DNA of 64,000 nucleotides from Bacillota bacterium (lineage in GTDB: Bacteria; Bacillota; SHA-98; UBA4971), in the NCBI GenBank assembly GCA_014360195.1, contig JACIXY010000001.1:122989-186988 (forward strand). The letters are read 5' to 3'. The notes under the pieces were generated by a model. It did not search any database, was not told the DNA's origin, and saw only the letters and a list, made by a program, of their open reading frames with translations. Below are positions 25,109 to 33,876 of the stretch, one piece after another; position 1 is the stretch's first letter, and each line of letters begins with the position of its first letter. The translations under genes and the position numbers were made by a program.

Positions 25109-25306
25109 TAAGTGAGGGTGCGTTAATTCTTGTCCGTTTTCCAGTGGTTGCTGGGTTGCCGGTGGTTGCACGAGGGGTGTCAAAATCCGGCCACCTGCCC
25201 GACGGGCCGGATTTTGACGAAGCCCGCCCCGATTGGGGCGCCGTCCCCGAGTGGAACGCCGGCAACCCCTCCCAAAAGTCGGGAGCATTTCTGCACCCTC
25301 ACTTAG
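25109..25306 (-). repeat. R6: long copy with core inverted relative to R1/R3
   Basis: A 198-bp copy with perfect ends CTAAGTGAGGGTGC ... GCACCCTCACTTAG. Read on the minus strand: L end (GCAGAAATGCTCCCGACTTTTG), core in reverse orientation, right end of the CCAC/TACTGGAAAACGGACAAGA type. The hairpin AAAATCCGGCC/GGCCGGATTTT is perfect here. It separates an intact small gene from its headless paralogue, and its terminal TAG closes the frame of the latter at the 5' side. Confidence 0.93.
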
Positions 25307-25510
25307 GAACCCATCGATACAGAGACCACCATTCGGCAGATAATCGGCAGCGTCGCAGTCACGCCGTTCATCTTCAGCATAGCTCCGGTGGGCTTCTTTG
25401 TGGGACTTGTCCCACCAGGCCCGGTGAACATCTCTGTCGTCCGGGTATCTGAGACAGAGTACATCTTCCTGAGGCGCATCGGCGTTCCGGAGGTCATCGT
25501 GGTCGTGTAG
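25307..25510 (+). pseudogene. 5'-truncated paralogue of the 24843-25091 gene
   Basis: From the TAG at the end of repeat R6 the frame stays open for 67 codons to TAG 25508-25510. Its second half (NISVVRVSETEYIFLRRIGV) mirrors ITIVRLSAEEFAFLRRVGV of the upstream gene, and the preceding strands are also comparable in spacing. There is no ATG, GTG or TTG before the conserved part and no ribosome site, so the start has been lost, most simply through insertion of R6 or a recombination at it. A rare ATA/ATC start is formally possible. Confidence 0.6.
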
Positions 25511-25798
25511 GCAAGGTGCCGATACAACAACCCGCAGGTGTTCGGACCGGGCATCAGGCATGGCCCGCCTCGGACGGGGCATGAGTGTGCGCGAGGCCTT
25601 CGGGAGTCCGTGGTGGAACCAGGGCCTCGCGCGCGTTTGTAGGATTTCGCGGCGCCTTGCGTGCGGAGCGGGAGGATGAGGACATCCTTCAGGGAGAGGC
25701 GACCAGGCGATGAGGCAATAAGATGAAGAGGCGAAGAGGTGAGGCGGTGAGGAGTTCAAGATTAGTGAGGCGGCCCGCCGTCCTCACGTGACGCGCGC

Positions 25799-25813
25799 GG
25801 CCATTCTTGGGCT
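25799..25813 (+). repeat. 15-bp direct repeat left of the insertion sequence
   Basis: GGCCATTCTTGGGCT occurs here immediately before the left inverted repeat of the IS and again at 27512-27526, 4 bp beyond the right inverted repeat. This is best read as a long target-site duplication, a known trait of IS1202-type elements. The right copy runs into the -35 box of the tRNA-Val promoter. Confidence 0.75.
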
Positions 25814-27507
25814 GTCAACGGCCTGTGACTTTGTCACCCCAAAACACGTTCATCTGGACTGAGAAAATGTCACCCCTGGGTGCGGGGGCAGGGATGAGTA
25901 GGTGGGGGACGTGGTGTATGGGTGTGCCCTTCGGGGCGATGTGTGCGTGAGCGATTTAGTGAGTTATCTTTGGGCATAGATATCCCCCCGGTAGAGTCTC
26001 TCACGCCAGGAGCTGGTGGTAGGTTGCTTGGGCGGTGTGAGAGGTCCTTGTTGTCGCCAAGGGTGATTAGTTGGTGGACTGTGATGCTTGCGGGGGCTAT
26101 GCTCGGGTTTGGGGAGCGGTGGTGGCTCTTGCCGTGTTGTGTGTTGGCATTCCTTGAGCGCATAAGGCTTGCCATCGCATAGGGCGGTAATAGAGCCATC
26201 CAGGTGAGTGAGGACCATGATCGTGGTCTTGGGGCGCAAAGGAAGGATGGCACCATTAGGTGTGAGAAGCTGATAGGTCTTGCCGAGGAAGGAGATCGTA
26301 GAGCCACTGGAGGCTTTACGGGAGTCCTTGTGGCACAGCACAAGGTCAAGGTCCTTGTCGGGGCACGGGTGGAAGGCTGACTCGGGCTGGGCGGGGTTCA
26401 CCGCGAATCTGTCGTTGAATCTGGAGATGAATCCTGGGAGGAAAGCATTGGCCTCGTCGATAGAGGAGATACCGGCCAGTCTGAGTTCAATGAGCAGGCG
26501 GCCCTGGAGTGTTCCCCAGAGGCGTTCAATTCTGCCCTTGGCCTGGGGGGAGAGGGCCGGGATATGGCCGATGCCAAGCTCGGAGAGAGCACGGCCGAAC
26601 TGAGTCAGAGGGACCTTCTTGCCGGCCAATTCCTCCTCGATTGAGAGCTTGTCCTTATTGGGAGAGAAGAAGATAGTATGTTGGTCGCTATAGATGGCCA
26701 CTGGGATGCCGTAACCGGTCACGACTTGTCCAAGCACCTGAAGATAGCCTAGGAGGTCTTCGGTAGGCCGGAAGAAGAGGCCAAGGACCTTACTTGTGGC
26801 ATCGTCGATAGCGCCGTGTAAGGTGGCCCAGGGGCCTCGTGACTCAAACCAGGCGAAGGGGCTTGCATCGCATTGAACGAGCATGCCAAAGGCGGGCATG
26901 CGGTCGCGAGACCTGCGGCGCCTGGTATGCTTCTTGGCATGATATAGTGGGATTCCAGCCCCAGTCAGGATGCGACGAATGGACCGCGCGGAGATCTTGA
27001 TATCCTGGTATTGGGCAAGTAGCTCGGACATCTGCTCGCAACTTGCATCTTTGTATTTGTCCGGGTTGAGGGCCAATGATATGACCGTATCGCGCACCTC
27101 CTGCGGTATAGCGTGTTTGGGCTTACGGCCTCTGTTCTTGTGGGCCAGGAACGCCATGCCCTGTTCCATCACTCCCTTTTTGAGGCGTTTTACCTGGCGT
27201 TCACTAAGGTTTAGGAGCCGTGCTGCTTGTGAGACAGAGAGTTTACCCGCAACAACTTGTTCGATGACGTAGACCCGACGTGCTTCCTCTTGGCTCAAGA
27301 AAACGTTCACTCCCATGGTGACATCTTCCCAGAGCCAAGCGAGAAGCGCAATACGGCCTGTTCGGGAGTGCCACCTAAATTCTGCCACCTACCCCAGCCC
27401 CGGGGCTGGGGTAGGTGCTCCGGGCCTTCGTGGATCCGGAGTGTACTGCTGGGGGGGTGACATTTTCTCAGACCGCTTACAGGGTGACATTATCACAGAC
27501 CGACGAC
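25814..27507 (-). mobile_element. IS1202/ISNCY-like insertion sequence
   Basis: A 1.69-kb element with a single transposase gene. The outer ends align as imperfect inverted repeats over 26 bp (about 20 identities), centred on CTGTGA-N3-TGTCACCC. A second inner pair GAGAAAATGTCACC (25861-25874) / GGTGACATTTTCTC (27456-27469) repeats the TGTCACC word, as expected for multiple transposase-binding sites. A 15-bp direct repeat flanks it. It looks intact. Confidence 0.8.
25964..27316 (-). CDS. ISNCY/IS1202-type DDE transposase
   Basis: A 450-residue transposase. Residues 8-60 form a helix-turn-helix (LSVSQAARLLNLSERQVKRL), 60-130 a second winged domain (GRKPKHAIP), and 140-290 the RNase-H-like DDE core with QCDASPF (Asp150), YSDQHTIF (Asp211) and KGRIERLWGTL (Glu264). 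The C-terminal 70 residues are Pro/His-rich. The start at ATG 27316 follows GGGAAG; the longer upstream frame is less likely. No internal stop or frameshift is seen, so the protein may be active. It runs opposite to the flanking tRNA gene. Confidence 0.9.
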   Translation of the reverse strand: MGVNVFLSQEEARRVYVIEQVVAGKLSVSQAARLLNLSERQVKRLKKGVMEQGMAFLAHKNRGRKPKHAIPQEVRDTVISLALNPDKYKDASCEQMSELLAQYQDIKISARSIRRILTGAGIPLYHAKKHTRRRRSRDRMPAFGMLVQCDASPFAWFESRGPWATLHGAIDDATSKVLGLFFRPTEDLLGYLQVLGQVVTGYGIPVAIYSDQHTIFFSPNKDKLSIEEELAGKKVPLTQFGRALSELGIGHIPALSPQAKGRIERLWGTLQGRLLIELRLAGISSIDEANAFLPGFISRFNDRFAVNPAQPESAFHPCPDKDLDLVLCHKDSRKASSGSTISFLGKTYQLLTPNGAILPLRPKTTIMVLTHLDGSITALCDGKPYALKECQHTTRQEPPPLPKPEHSPRKHHSPPTNHPWRQQGPLTPPKQPTTSSWRERLYRGDIYAQR

Positions 27508-27511
27508 AAGT

Positions 27512-27526
27512 GGCCATTCTTGGGCT
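27512..27526 (+). repeat. 15-bp direct repeat right of the insertion sequence
   Basis: Second copy of GGCCATTCTTGGGCT. Its last T is the first base of TTGACA, the -35 element of tRNA-Val(GAC), so duplication of the target left this promoter intact. Confidence 0.75.
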
Positions 27527-27554
27527 TGACAAACACGACAGGATTCCTTACAAT
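27526..27554 (+). promoter_or_regulatory. Promoter of tRNA-Val(GAC)
   Basis: TTGACA (27526-27531), 17-bp spacer, TACAAT (27549-27554): a near-consensus housekeeping promoter 52 bp upstream of the tRNA. Confidence 0.85.
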
Positions 27555-27606
27555 GAATGTGCGCGCAGGGCCGGGCAAGGCCCTGAAGCGATACGGTTGC
27601 TGAAGT

Positions 27607-27683
27607 GCGGCGTTAGCTCAGTTGGCTAGAGCGCAGCGTTGACATCGCTGAGGTCGCTGGTTCAATTCCAGCACGTCGCACCA
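27607..27683 (+). tRNA. tRNA-Val(GAC)
   Basis: A 77-nt cloverleaf: acceptor GCGGCGT/ACGTCGC, D-arm AGCTCAGTTGGCTAGAGC, anticodon stem CAGCG/CGCTG around TTGACAT (anticodon GAC), T-loop GTTCAATTC, discriminator A and encoded CCA. Second valine isoacceptor of the window. Confidence 0.97.
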
Positions 27684-28019
27684 TTTTTGTGCCTTGTTGC
27701 CGGAACGCGGCAGAAGGGGTGGCCGCAGAAGGGGTAGGCACGGAAGGAGTGGCTCTGGTGGCGCGGACTTGCGTGCGTGCGAGGTCCGCATCGCCAGGGC
27801 CTTTTTTCGGTGTTTATCAAGGTTTGTGAAGCTTTGCGCTGCATCGGGTTGATGAGTGGCATCCTTCGAATGGCGCTTGCGTTTGGCGGCTGGCGGACCC
27901 TACACGGTCTATGCGGAAGGAATTTCCGTGTGACATATCGAATAGAGGTGTCAAAGCCGCGGGCGGGGCTAGGTGGCAAGGTTCCGCCTGCAATCGTGCA
28001 AGAGGGGAGGTGAGTTGGC

Positions 28020-29255
28020 GTGAAGAGGCAAAGGCTTGTGCTCTACATATTCTTAGGGTTCTTGTTGGGAATCGTCGCAGGGCTCATCCTCGGGCCGAAG
28101 GCCGAGTGGCTTAAGCCGTTCGGGACGTTCTTCATCAGGCTGCTTTCGATGCTCGTGGTGCCTCTCATCTTCAGCACCCTCGCCGTGGGAGTCGCAGGGG
28201 TCGGCGGCATCAAGCTCGGCAGGATGATGCTGAAGACGTTCATCTACTACTACGCCACAGCGATATGCTCTGTCATAATCGGACTGCTTCTTGCGAACGC
28301 GTTCAACCTCGGCGTCGGCCTCAGCCTTGGAGAGCTGGCAAAGGTCGAGCCGAAGCTGCCACCACCGTTCTCGCAGATCGTCCTCGAGCTCGTCCCGACC
28401 AACGTGGTTGACGCCGCCGCGCGCGGAAACGCCCTTCAGATTATCTTCTTCGCCATCGTCTTCGGGGTCGCCATGGGCATGGCCGGCCAAGCAGCCGACC
28501 CGATCAAGAAGGCCATCGAGGGTCTCGCCGAGGCTATGTACCGCGTAGTGGACATCGTTCTCTATTACGCTCCCGTGGGCGTGTTCGCGCTCATTGCATG
28601 GACCGTCGGTAACTTTGGAGCAAAGGTGCTTGCACCGTTTGCGCTGTTGATCTTTGTCGTCTATCTGGGCTGTATCCTGCAGGTGGGGATCGTTTACTCG
28701 GCATTCCTGCGATTCATCGGGGGCATAAGGCCGCTACGCTATCTCTACCGGATTCGCGAGGCGGCGGTTGTGGCTTTCACCACATGCTCGAGCTCGGGCA
28801 CGCTGCCTGTGACGATGAGAGTCGTGCAGGAGGCGGGCGTTTCCAAGGCCACGGCAGGGTTCGTGCTTCCGATGGGAGCCACGGTCAACATGGACGGGAC
28901 CGGGCTTTACCAGGCGGTGTGCGCCGTGTTCCTCGCGAACGCCTTCGGCGTCCACCTGGGGCTTTCGCAGTATGTCCTGCTTGCTGTCACTGCGATCCTA
29001 GCTTCCATCGGGACGGCCGGAGTGCCCGGAGCAGGGCTCATCATGCTGACCATGGTGCTCAGCGCCATTGGCGTCCCGCTTGAGGGTTTGGCTCTCATCG
29101 CTGGTATCGACAGGGTCCTGGACATGGCGCGGACTTGCGTGAACGTGGTGGACGACACTGTCGCGGCGGCGCTGGTGGCTGCCACCGAGAGAGAAGACGT
29201 GGACCCGGACCTCCTTGTGAGGCGTGCTCCCGCGGCACCTGCCGCCAGGGCGTAA
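28020..29255 (+). CDS. Dicarboxylate/amino acid:cation symporter (DAACS family)
   Basis: A 411-residue GltP/DctA-type symporter taking up glutamate, aspartate or C4-dicarboxylates with Na+ or H+. Eight membrane helices and two re-entrant hairpins are implied; the signature elements are TTCSSSGTLPVTM (hairpin 1 tip), MGATVNMDGTGLYQ (the NMDGT cation and substrate site), GTAGVPGAG (hairpin 2) and DRVLDMARTCVNVVDD in the last helix. The Arg in RTCVNVVDD-type motifs binds the distal carboxylate in acidic amino acid carriers. GTG 28020 follows GGGGAGGTGAG. Single-gene unit with a 336-bp leader region after tRNA-Val. Confidence 0.95.
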   Translation: MKRQRLVLYIFLGFLLGIVAGLILGPKAEWLKPFGTFFIRLLSMLVVPLIFSTLAVGVAGVGGIKLGRMMLKTFIYYYATAICSVIIGLLLANAFNLGVGLSLGELAKVEPKLPPPFSQIVLELVPTNVVDAAARGNALQIIFFAIVFGVAMGMAGQAADPIKKAIEGLAEAMYRVVDIVLYYAPVGVFALIAWTVGNFGAKVLAPFALLIFVVYLGCILQVGIVYSAFLRFIGGIRPLRYLYRIREAAVVAFTTCSSSGTLPVTMRVVQEAGVSKATAGFVLPMGATVNMDGTGLYQAVCAVFLANAFGVHLGLSQYVLLAVTAILASIGTAGVPGAGLIMLTMVLSAIGVPLEGLALIAGIDRVLDMARTCVNVVDDTVAAALVAATEREDVDPDLLVRRAPAAPAARA

Positions 29256-29485
29256 CAGCCTCCGTCACCGACTGGACCGACTGGGGCCGGCCGCTACTCT
29301 GGCGCCGGCCCTTCTCGCTGTTTCACACGGATTCACCTGATGTCGATCAGGTAGCTCTCCGTCCCCGCGCCTGAGCCGATAAGCTCTTGCGGAGATCTCG
29401 TGCGCACGGTTCTTCGGCGAGTGCTCCATCCCGACGTCGGACGGCGCCGATGTCGCCTGGTTGGGGAGGAAGGCAGGCTCACTCC

Positions 29486-29533
29486 GGTAACAATGCCTGC
29501 GATCCCGGGGGTAACAATGCCTGGGATCCCGAG
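29486..29533 (+). repeat. Two tandem 24-bp units before the slipin gene
   Basis: GGTAACAATGCCTG followed by SGATCCCGRG occurs twice head-to-tail (29486-29509 and 29510-29533; 22 of 24 identical), ending 46 bp before the start. It may be a duplicated binding site or simple slippage. Confidence 0.7.
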
Positions 29534-29579
29534 GTCCGAAGCCAGGTGAAGGAAGCGTAAGGAGGAGGTGGCCAGGTTG

Positions 29580-30518
29580 GTGCCTGGGCTTCGCGAGATC
29601 TGCCTGCTTGTGTTCTGGTCTGTGGCGGCGTGGTGGGGCTTGTGGGCGGCCCTCGCGCTCATAGCGAGGGTACGATTGCTTTTCGTGTTCATGCTCGTGC
29701 TGGGCGTCATCTGGGGCTTGTTCACGTTCAATGTGGCAGGGACGGTCCTGTCGTTTCTGTTGCTCTTCATTCCGATCTTGGTCCTTCCCAGGATGCCCAG
29801 GATCATCCCGGAGTACCAGCGCGGCGTGCTCTTCCGGTTCGGGCGCCTGTCGGGCGTCCTGCGGCCGGGGCTGAATGTGATCTTCCCCTTCGGTATCGAC
29901 AAGCTGTGGATGGTGGACTTGCGCACGTTCACCATCGACGTCCCCAGGCAGGAGATCATAACCCGCGATAACGTCCCGGTGATGGTGGACGCCGTCGTTT
30001 ACTTCAACGTCTACGATCCGACTCTGGCTGTAACCAAAGTAGCAAACTATGTGCAGAGCACCACGCTCCTCGGCCAGACGGTCCTCCGCTCTGTCCTGGG
30101 GCAGCACGAGCTCGATGACATGCTTGCAAAGCGCGGGGAGCTGAATGAGGTGCTAAGGTCCCTGCTGGACCAGGCCACCGACCCGTGGGGCGTGAAGGTA
30201 TCCGCCGTCGAGATAAAGGCGGTTGAGCTCCCCGAAAGCATGAAGCGGGCCATGGCGAAGCAGGCTGAGGCCGAGCGGGAGCGCAGGGCGAAGGTGATAT
30301 CGGCGGACGGGGAGTTCCAGGCATCGGAGAAGCTGCGCGAGGCGGCGCTCGTCATCGCGAGCGAACCGACGGCGCTCCAGCTCAGATACCTACAGACCCT
30401 GACCGAGATCGCCGTAGAGAGGAACTCCACTATCCTCTTCCCGCTGCCCATGGAGATCTTGAGGTATTTCGCGACGCGGCCGGAAACTGTGGCTTGCCAT
30501 GGAGGGAGTTCAACCTGA
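29580..30518 (+). CDS. Slipin/stomatin-like SPFH (band 7) protein
   Basis: A 312-residue membrane-anchored SPFH protein. Two hydrophobic segments occupy the first 75 residues, then IIPEYQRGVLFRFGRLSGVL opens the SPFH domain, with DVPRQEIITRDNVPVMVDAV and VKVSAVEIKAVELPESMKRA before an Ala/Glu-rich coiled coil (KQAEAERERRAKVI). It ends PLPMEILRYF, like p-stomatins. SPFH proteins form large ring oligomers organising membrane microdomains. No NfeD partner is adjacent, which is unusual for this class. The start is uncertain: GTG 29568, TTG 29577 and GTG 29580 share the GGAGGAGG site at 29561-29568. Confidence 0.88.
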   Translation: MPGLREICLLVFWSVAAWWGLWAALALIARVRLLFVFMLVLGVIWGLFTFNVAGTVLSFLLLFIPILVLPRMPRIIPEYQRGVLFRFGRLSGVLRPGLNVIFPFGIDKLWMVDLRTFTIDVPRQEIITRDNVPVMVDAVVYFNVYDPTLAVTKVANYVQSTTLLGQTVLRSVLGQHELDDMLAKRGELNEVLRSLLDQATDPWGVKVSAVEIKAVELPESMKRAMAKQAEAERERRAKVISADGEFQASEKLREAALVIASEPTALQLRYLQTLTEIAVERNSTILFPLPMEILRYFATRPETVACHGGSST

Positions 30519-30705
30519 GCCCCACGCCCGGGAGTGGTCCGTCCATGCTCGTCGGGGGCACGTGCAACCACCACGACGGTCACCGTCACCGTCAGCGTCA
30601 GCGCCAAGGTCAGCGTGCCGGGTGCCGGGGAGGGTTGTTTGGTCCCCGTGTTGAAAAAACTACTAGCATCAGTATCAACCAGAGGAAGGACGGTGGCTTG
30701 CTGAC

Positions 30706-31722
30706 ATGAGAGTCGGAGTGCTCATGCTCGCTCCCGAAGAAAGGCATGCGACGGGCCCGGCGCGCCCCGGAAAGGGCGGAACGGAGGTGGAACGCGGCCG
30801 GAGCATAGCTCAGCAGGAGGCCACGACCGCCGCTATTTCGCGTATCCTGGCGGAGGCGGGGCACGAAGTTGTAGAGATACCCGTGAACGACCGGTTCATG
30901 GAGCGGCTCAAGACAGCGGGTGTTGACATCGTGTTCAACACCTACGCTGGTGCTGCGGGCAGGGCCTCGCAGTTTCAGGTGTGCGCCGTCATGGACCTTA
31001 TGGGGGTGAGATACACCGGGTCCAGCGCAGAGGTCCACGCTCTTGGCCTCGCCAAGCATACGACGAAAAAGATCCTACGCCACGAGGGTCTTCCCACGCC
31101 TGCATTCCAGACGTTCTACACACCGGAGACGCCCCTCGATGCGATGCTGCGGTTTCCGCTCATCGTCAAGCCGTCCCGGGAAGGGTCGAGCGTCGGGATC
31201 TCCGAGGACAGCGTGGTGGACGATGAGCGGACGCTCAGGCGGGTCCTCGAACGGACCCTAGCGGTGTACGGCGGCCCCGTCCTGGCCGAAGAGTTCATCG
31301 AGGGCCGGGAGTTCACCGTTGGAGTCCTGGGGAACCGACCCCCCAGGGCGCTGCCTGTCGTAGAGGTCAATTTCGCTGCCGCAGGACGGGGCACGCAGGG
31401 CTTCTACTCTCACGAATTGAAGTCACAGGACGTCATTGGCACCGAATGCCCTGCTAATGTCGAAGTGAGTCTGGCCGAGGAACTTCAGCGACTTGCCGTT
31501 GGGGCCTTTCGCGCACTCGAGTGCTCGGACTGCGCCCGGGTGGACTTCCGCGTGGACGGGGAAGGACACCCGTACATCCTGGAACTGAACACGCTTCCAG
31601 GAATGAAGGAAGGATACAGCGACTTCCCGAAAGCGGCGGCCGTGGCGGGCTACTCATACGAGCGCCTGGTCCTTGCCCTCCTTGACCTTGCGGCAGAAAG
31701 GCACGGGATCGCCGCGCGGTAG
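30706..31722 (+). CDS. D-alanine-D-alanine ligase-like ATP-grasp enzyme
   Basis: A 338-residue ATP-grasp ligase of the Ddl family. KHTTKKILRHEGLPTP leads into the ATP-grasp core, FPLIVKPSREGSSVGIS is the Lys/Ser-rich nucleotide lid, and the metal site is VDFRVDGEG with YILELNTLPGM. The N-terminal domain keeps FNTYAGAAGRASQFQV in place of the usual NxxHGxxGExG loop, so the His/Glu pair normally seen there is replaced. It may ligate D-Ala-D-Ala or a different dipeptide. It is not next to murF or other cell-wall genes. The start follows GGACGGTGGC weakly. A possible promoter (TTGAAA near 30651 with TATCAA) is upstream. Confidence 0.85.
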   Translation: MRVGVLMLAPEERHATGPARPGKGGTEVERGRSIAQQEATTAAISRILAEAGHEVVEIPVNDRFMERLKTAGVDIVFNTYAGAAGRASQFQVCAVMDLMGVRYTGSSAEVHALGLAKHTTKKILRHEGLPTPAFQTFYTPETPLDAMLRFPLIVKPSREGSSVGISEDSVVDDERTLRRVLERTLAVYGGPVLAEEFIEGREFTVGVLGNRPPRALPVVEVNFAAAGRGTQGFYSHELKSQDVIGTECPANVEVSLAEELQRLAVGAFRALECSDCARVDFRVDGEGHPYILELNTLPGMKEGYSDFPKAAAVAGYSYERLVLALLDLAAERHGIAAR

Positions 31723-31933
31723 TCTCCGTCGCGCGTCCGGATCCGGGTCCGCGTCCAGGTCCCGATCCGGGCCCATGCGCCATCGACTCCTCAGGGGAGC
31801 ATCGACTCCGTGTCCGTGGCGGGCCATGGCTGACCGTGGCCGGCCGTGGCTCCCTGTGCCCGCGTCCTTGTCCCGGTGGCCCGGCGGCGACTCCAACCCC
31901 GTTGCTCCGTCTTCGGGGCGAATTTCAAAGGCG

Positions 31934-31969
31934 AACTTGCATAAAAACTTGCATAAGAACTTGCATAAC
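31934..31969 (+). repeat. Three tandem 12-bp AACTTGCATAAR repeats
   Basis: AACTTGCATAAA, AACTTGCATAAG and AACTTGCATAAC follow one another without gaps. The tract is AT-rich against a very GC-rich background and lies about 90 bp upstream of the ytxC -10 box, so it is a candidate iterated regulator site. Confidence 0.7.
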
Positions 31970-32056
31970 AACGGCATCGACGGACAAAGCTGGCCAGGCT
32001 GGATAATGCAAGGAAGCCGCCCCGACCCTGACTGTATAGGAGGTACGGGCCGGACA

Positions 32057-32062
32057 TATAAT
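32057..32062 (+). promoter_or_regulatory. -10 element upstream of ytxC
   Basis: A perfect TATAAT 25 bp before the chosen start, inside CGGACATATAATAG. No good -35 at 16-18 bp, so the promoter may be activator-dependent or use another sigma factor. Confidence 0.4.
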
Positions 32063-32086
32063 AGTCGGGGAAGGGGCGTGATCCTG

Positions 32087-33040
32087 ATGGAACTCATCGC
32101 CATTGGGGTCCAGGATCACACGGACGCCGTCCGCGACCGGCTCGCCTGCAAGGTCCGGATGCTGTGTGAGAAGGGAATTGAGGTTGGCATGACCGAGAGG
32201 TCCGCGGGACCTCTCACATTTCTGTGCCTCCATTTGCGCGACACTGGCCGCGGCATCCCGGCGGGGCAGCGCGACCTCGTGCGCTATCACGTGGCAAGCG
32301 CCCTGGCCGACGCGATCGTTTGTGATGTCGCAAAAGGGTTTGTGGCCAGGACCGTCCGCGAGCGCTACCCGTATTTCGACGACGCGGAGCAGGAGAAGAT
32401 CGTTGCGTGCGCGGCCGCTGCGCTTGCCCGTCGGGACGGGGACAGGGAGGGCGGCGCGGCCGCTGACAGGGGCCGGGACGAGGAGTCGCGGGCCTTCACG
32501 CGGCGGAGGAACGAGGTGCTCTTCAGGGTCCTGGACTACCTTGATACCGCAAGCTGCCTCGTGCTCGACGGCTTCGTGCGGTTCAGGCTGAAAGGCTTCG
32601 TGGAGGAGTTGCGCGGGGCCGCGGACGCCGCCGTAGACGATTACATGATAGAGCGGGAGTATAACGAGTTCATCAGGCTCCTCAAGTATTTCGTGGACAT
32701 CCAGGAGCCGAAGCTCGACGAGGTGCACGTCGTGGTGAGGGCGGGCGGCCTCTTCAGGCTGCTCGACAGCGACGGGAAGGTCGTGGACAACGACTACCTC
32801 GAGGGCCTCACGCCCGAGTTCGTGGAAACCGAAGTGGATTACGAGGACCTCCTTATGAGCGCCCTCATAAGCGTATCCCCCAGGAGGATCGTTCTTCACC
32901 TTGGCAGGCGCGAAGGCGTCGCCGACACGGTCCGGAGAGTGTTCGAGGGCCGCGTGTCGGTGTGCCCCGGCTGCCGCCTTTGCGAGGCCCACCACGCCAA
33001 AGCGCGCCTGCCTGCAAGCGGCCGCACTGACCAGAATTAG
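32087..33040 (+). CDS. YtxC-type sporulation protein
   Basis: A 317-residue protein resembling YtxC, a family found in spore-forming Bacillota and annotated as a sporulation protein. Features seen: an N-terminal region ending PAGQRDLVRYHVASALADAI, a helical middle with RTVRERYPYFDDAEQEKIV, a low-complexity Arg/Glu/Asp insertion (about 120-145), then LDTASCLVLDGFVRFRLKGF and EREYNEFIRLLKYFVDIQEP, the best conserved family block. The C-terminus has a CPGCRLC cluster, which could bind metal. I start it at ATG 32087; GTG 32078 is an alternative sharing GGGGAAGGGG. The longer upstream frame covers the 12-bp repeats and is not coding. Confidence 0.82.
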   Translation: MELIAIGVQDHTDAVRDRLACKVRMLCEKGIEVGMTERSAGPLTFLCLHLRDTGRGIPAGQRDLVRYHVASALADAIVCDVAKGFVARTVRERYPYFDDAEQEKIVACAAAALARRDGDREGGAAADRGRDEESRAFTRRRNEVLFRVLDYLDTASCLVLDGFVRFRLKGFVEELRGAADAAVDDYMIEREYNEFIRLLKYFVDIQEPKLDEVHVVVRAGGLFRLLDSDGKVVDNDYLEGLTPEFVETEVDYEDLLMSALISVSPRRIVLHLGRREGVADTVRRVFEGRVSVCPGCRLCEAHHAKARLPASGRTDQN

Positions 33041-33876
33041 CCTTCCTGCATAGACTTCTGTCGCGTGACCTCATTGACTCGTCCCTATTGACGTCCTTGT
33101 TGACGTTCTTGGTGCCCCCAACTCCTGTGGTGGCTTATTCGCGCGCTCGTCCTGCGGGAGCTGTGGCGCGGGCGGGCGTGGAAATGGTGCGGCGGCCCGA
33201 TGGCGGGCCGCGAACCCGGGCCCATGTCGAAATGCCGCGCTTCCTAGCTGCTCTCGCTTGCACGCTCACGGTCAAATTCCCAGCCAGGTTCGGCAAAGAT
33301 CAGTGGCCCCGGTGTTGTTGTGGTTTCAGCGCGCTTTCTGGCGAACGAGCCACCAGCCACCCCATGTCGCACAGATCTTCTAGCAAAACCGAGAGGATCT
33401 TATAAAAACAAAATTCTGAATCGACAGAGTTCTACGGAGGAATCGACAAGCCTGAGGTCGTAATCACGTCAAGCGGTGGGGCGCGTTATTGGATACACGG
33501 TTACGTGGTGTAGCACAATCCAAAACACCGCGATATCCGTGATTGGGCGAGGAATAATCGTGCCCACCTCGCCATAGGAATGTCTGAGGAGACGGGCACT
33601 CGGATGACAGGTCGGAGATGCGTCGGGGTCCCGCTCGTGGAGCGCAACAATCCCTTGACCCCGACGCTCCGGGCAGTGTCTCCGGTGGGGCTGCGACCGC
33701 GGGCAGCGGGTGCCCGAGCGCAGCAAGCGCGTCCTGCACCGATCCACATTCATTAGAGGGCATGGGAGCAAGGGGGGTGAGCAACAAGTCGAACCATGCG
33801 TAGGACCCGGCGATTGTCCGCCGGGACGACCTCGACGGCACATGTGCTGACCGGATTCTCGGAAGGAGGGACGATC
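33041..33876. other. Long intergenic region with a large hairpin
   Basis: 836 bp without a supported gene. At 33620-33667 a perfect 11-bp stem GCGTCGGGGTC/GACCCCGACGC encloses a small CGCTC/GAGCG hairpin, so the transcript leader or the DNA can form a branched structure. No T-run follows it. Promoters for the giant subtilase should lie here, but I see none of good quality. Confidence 0.5.

Noticed and set aside
31673..32086. N-terminal extension of YtxC
   Set aside because: It overlaps the end of the Ddl-like gene and the 12-bp tandem repeats; the family start fits ATG 32087.
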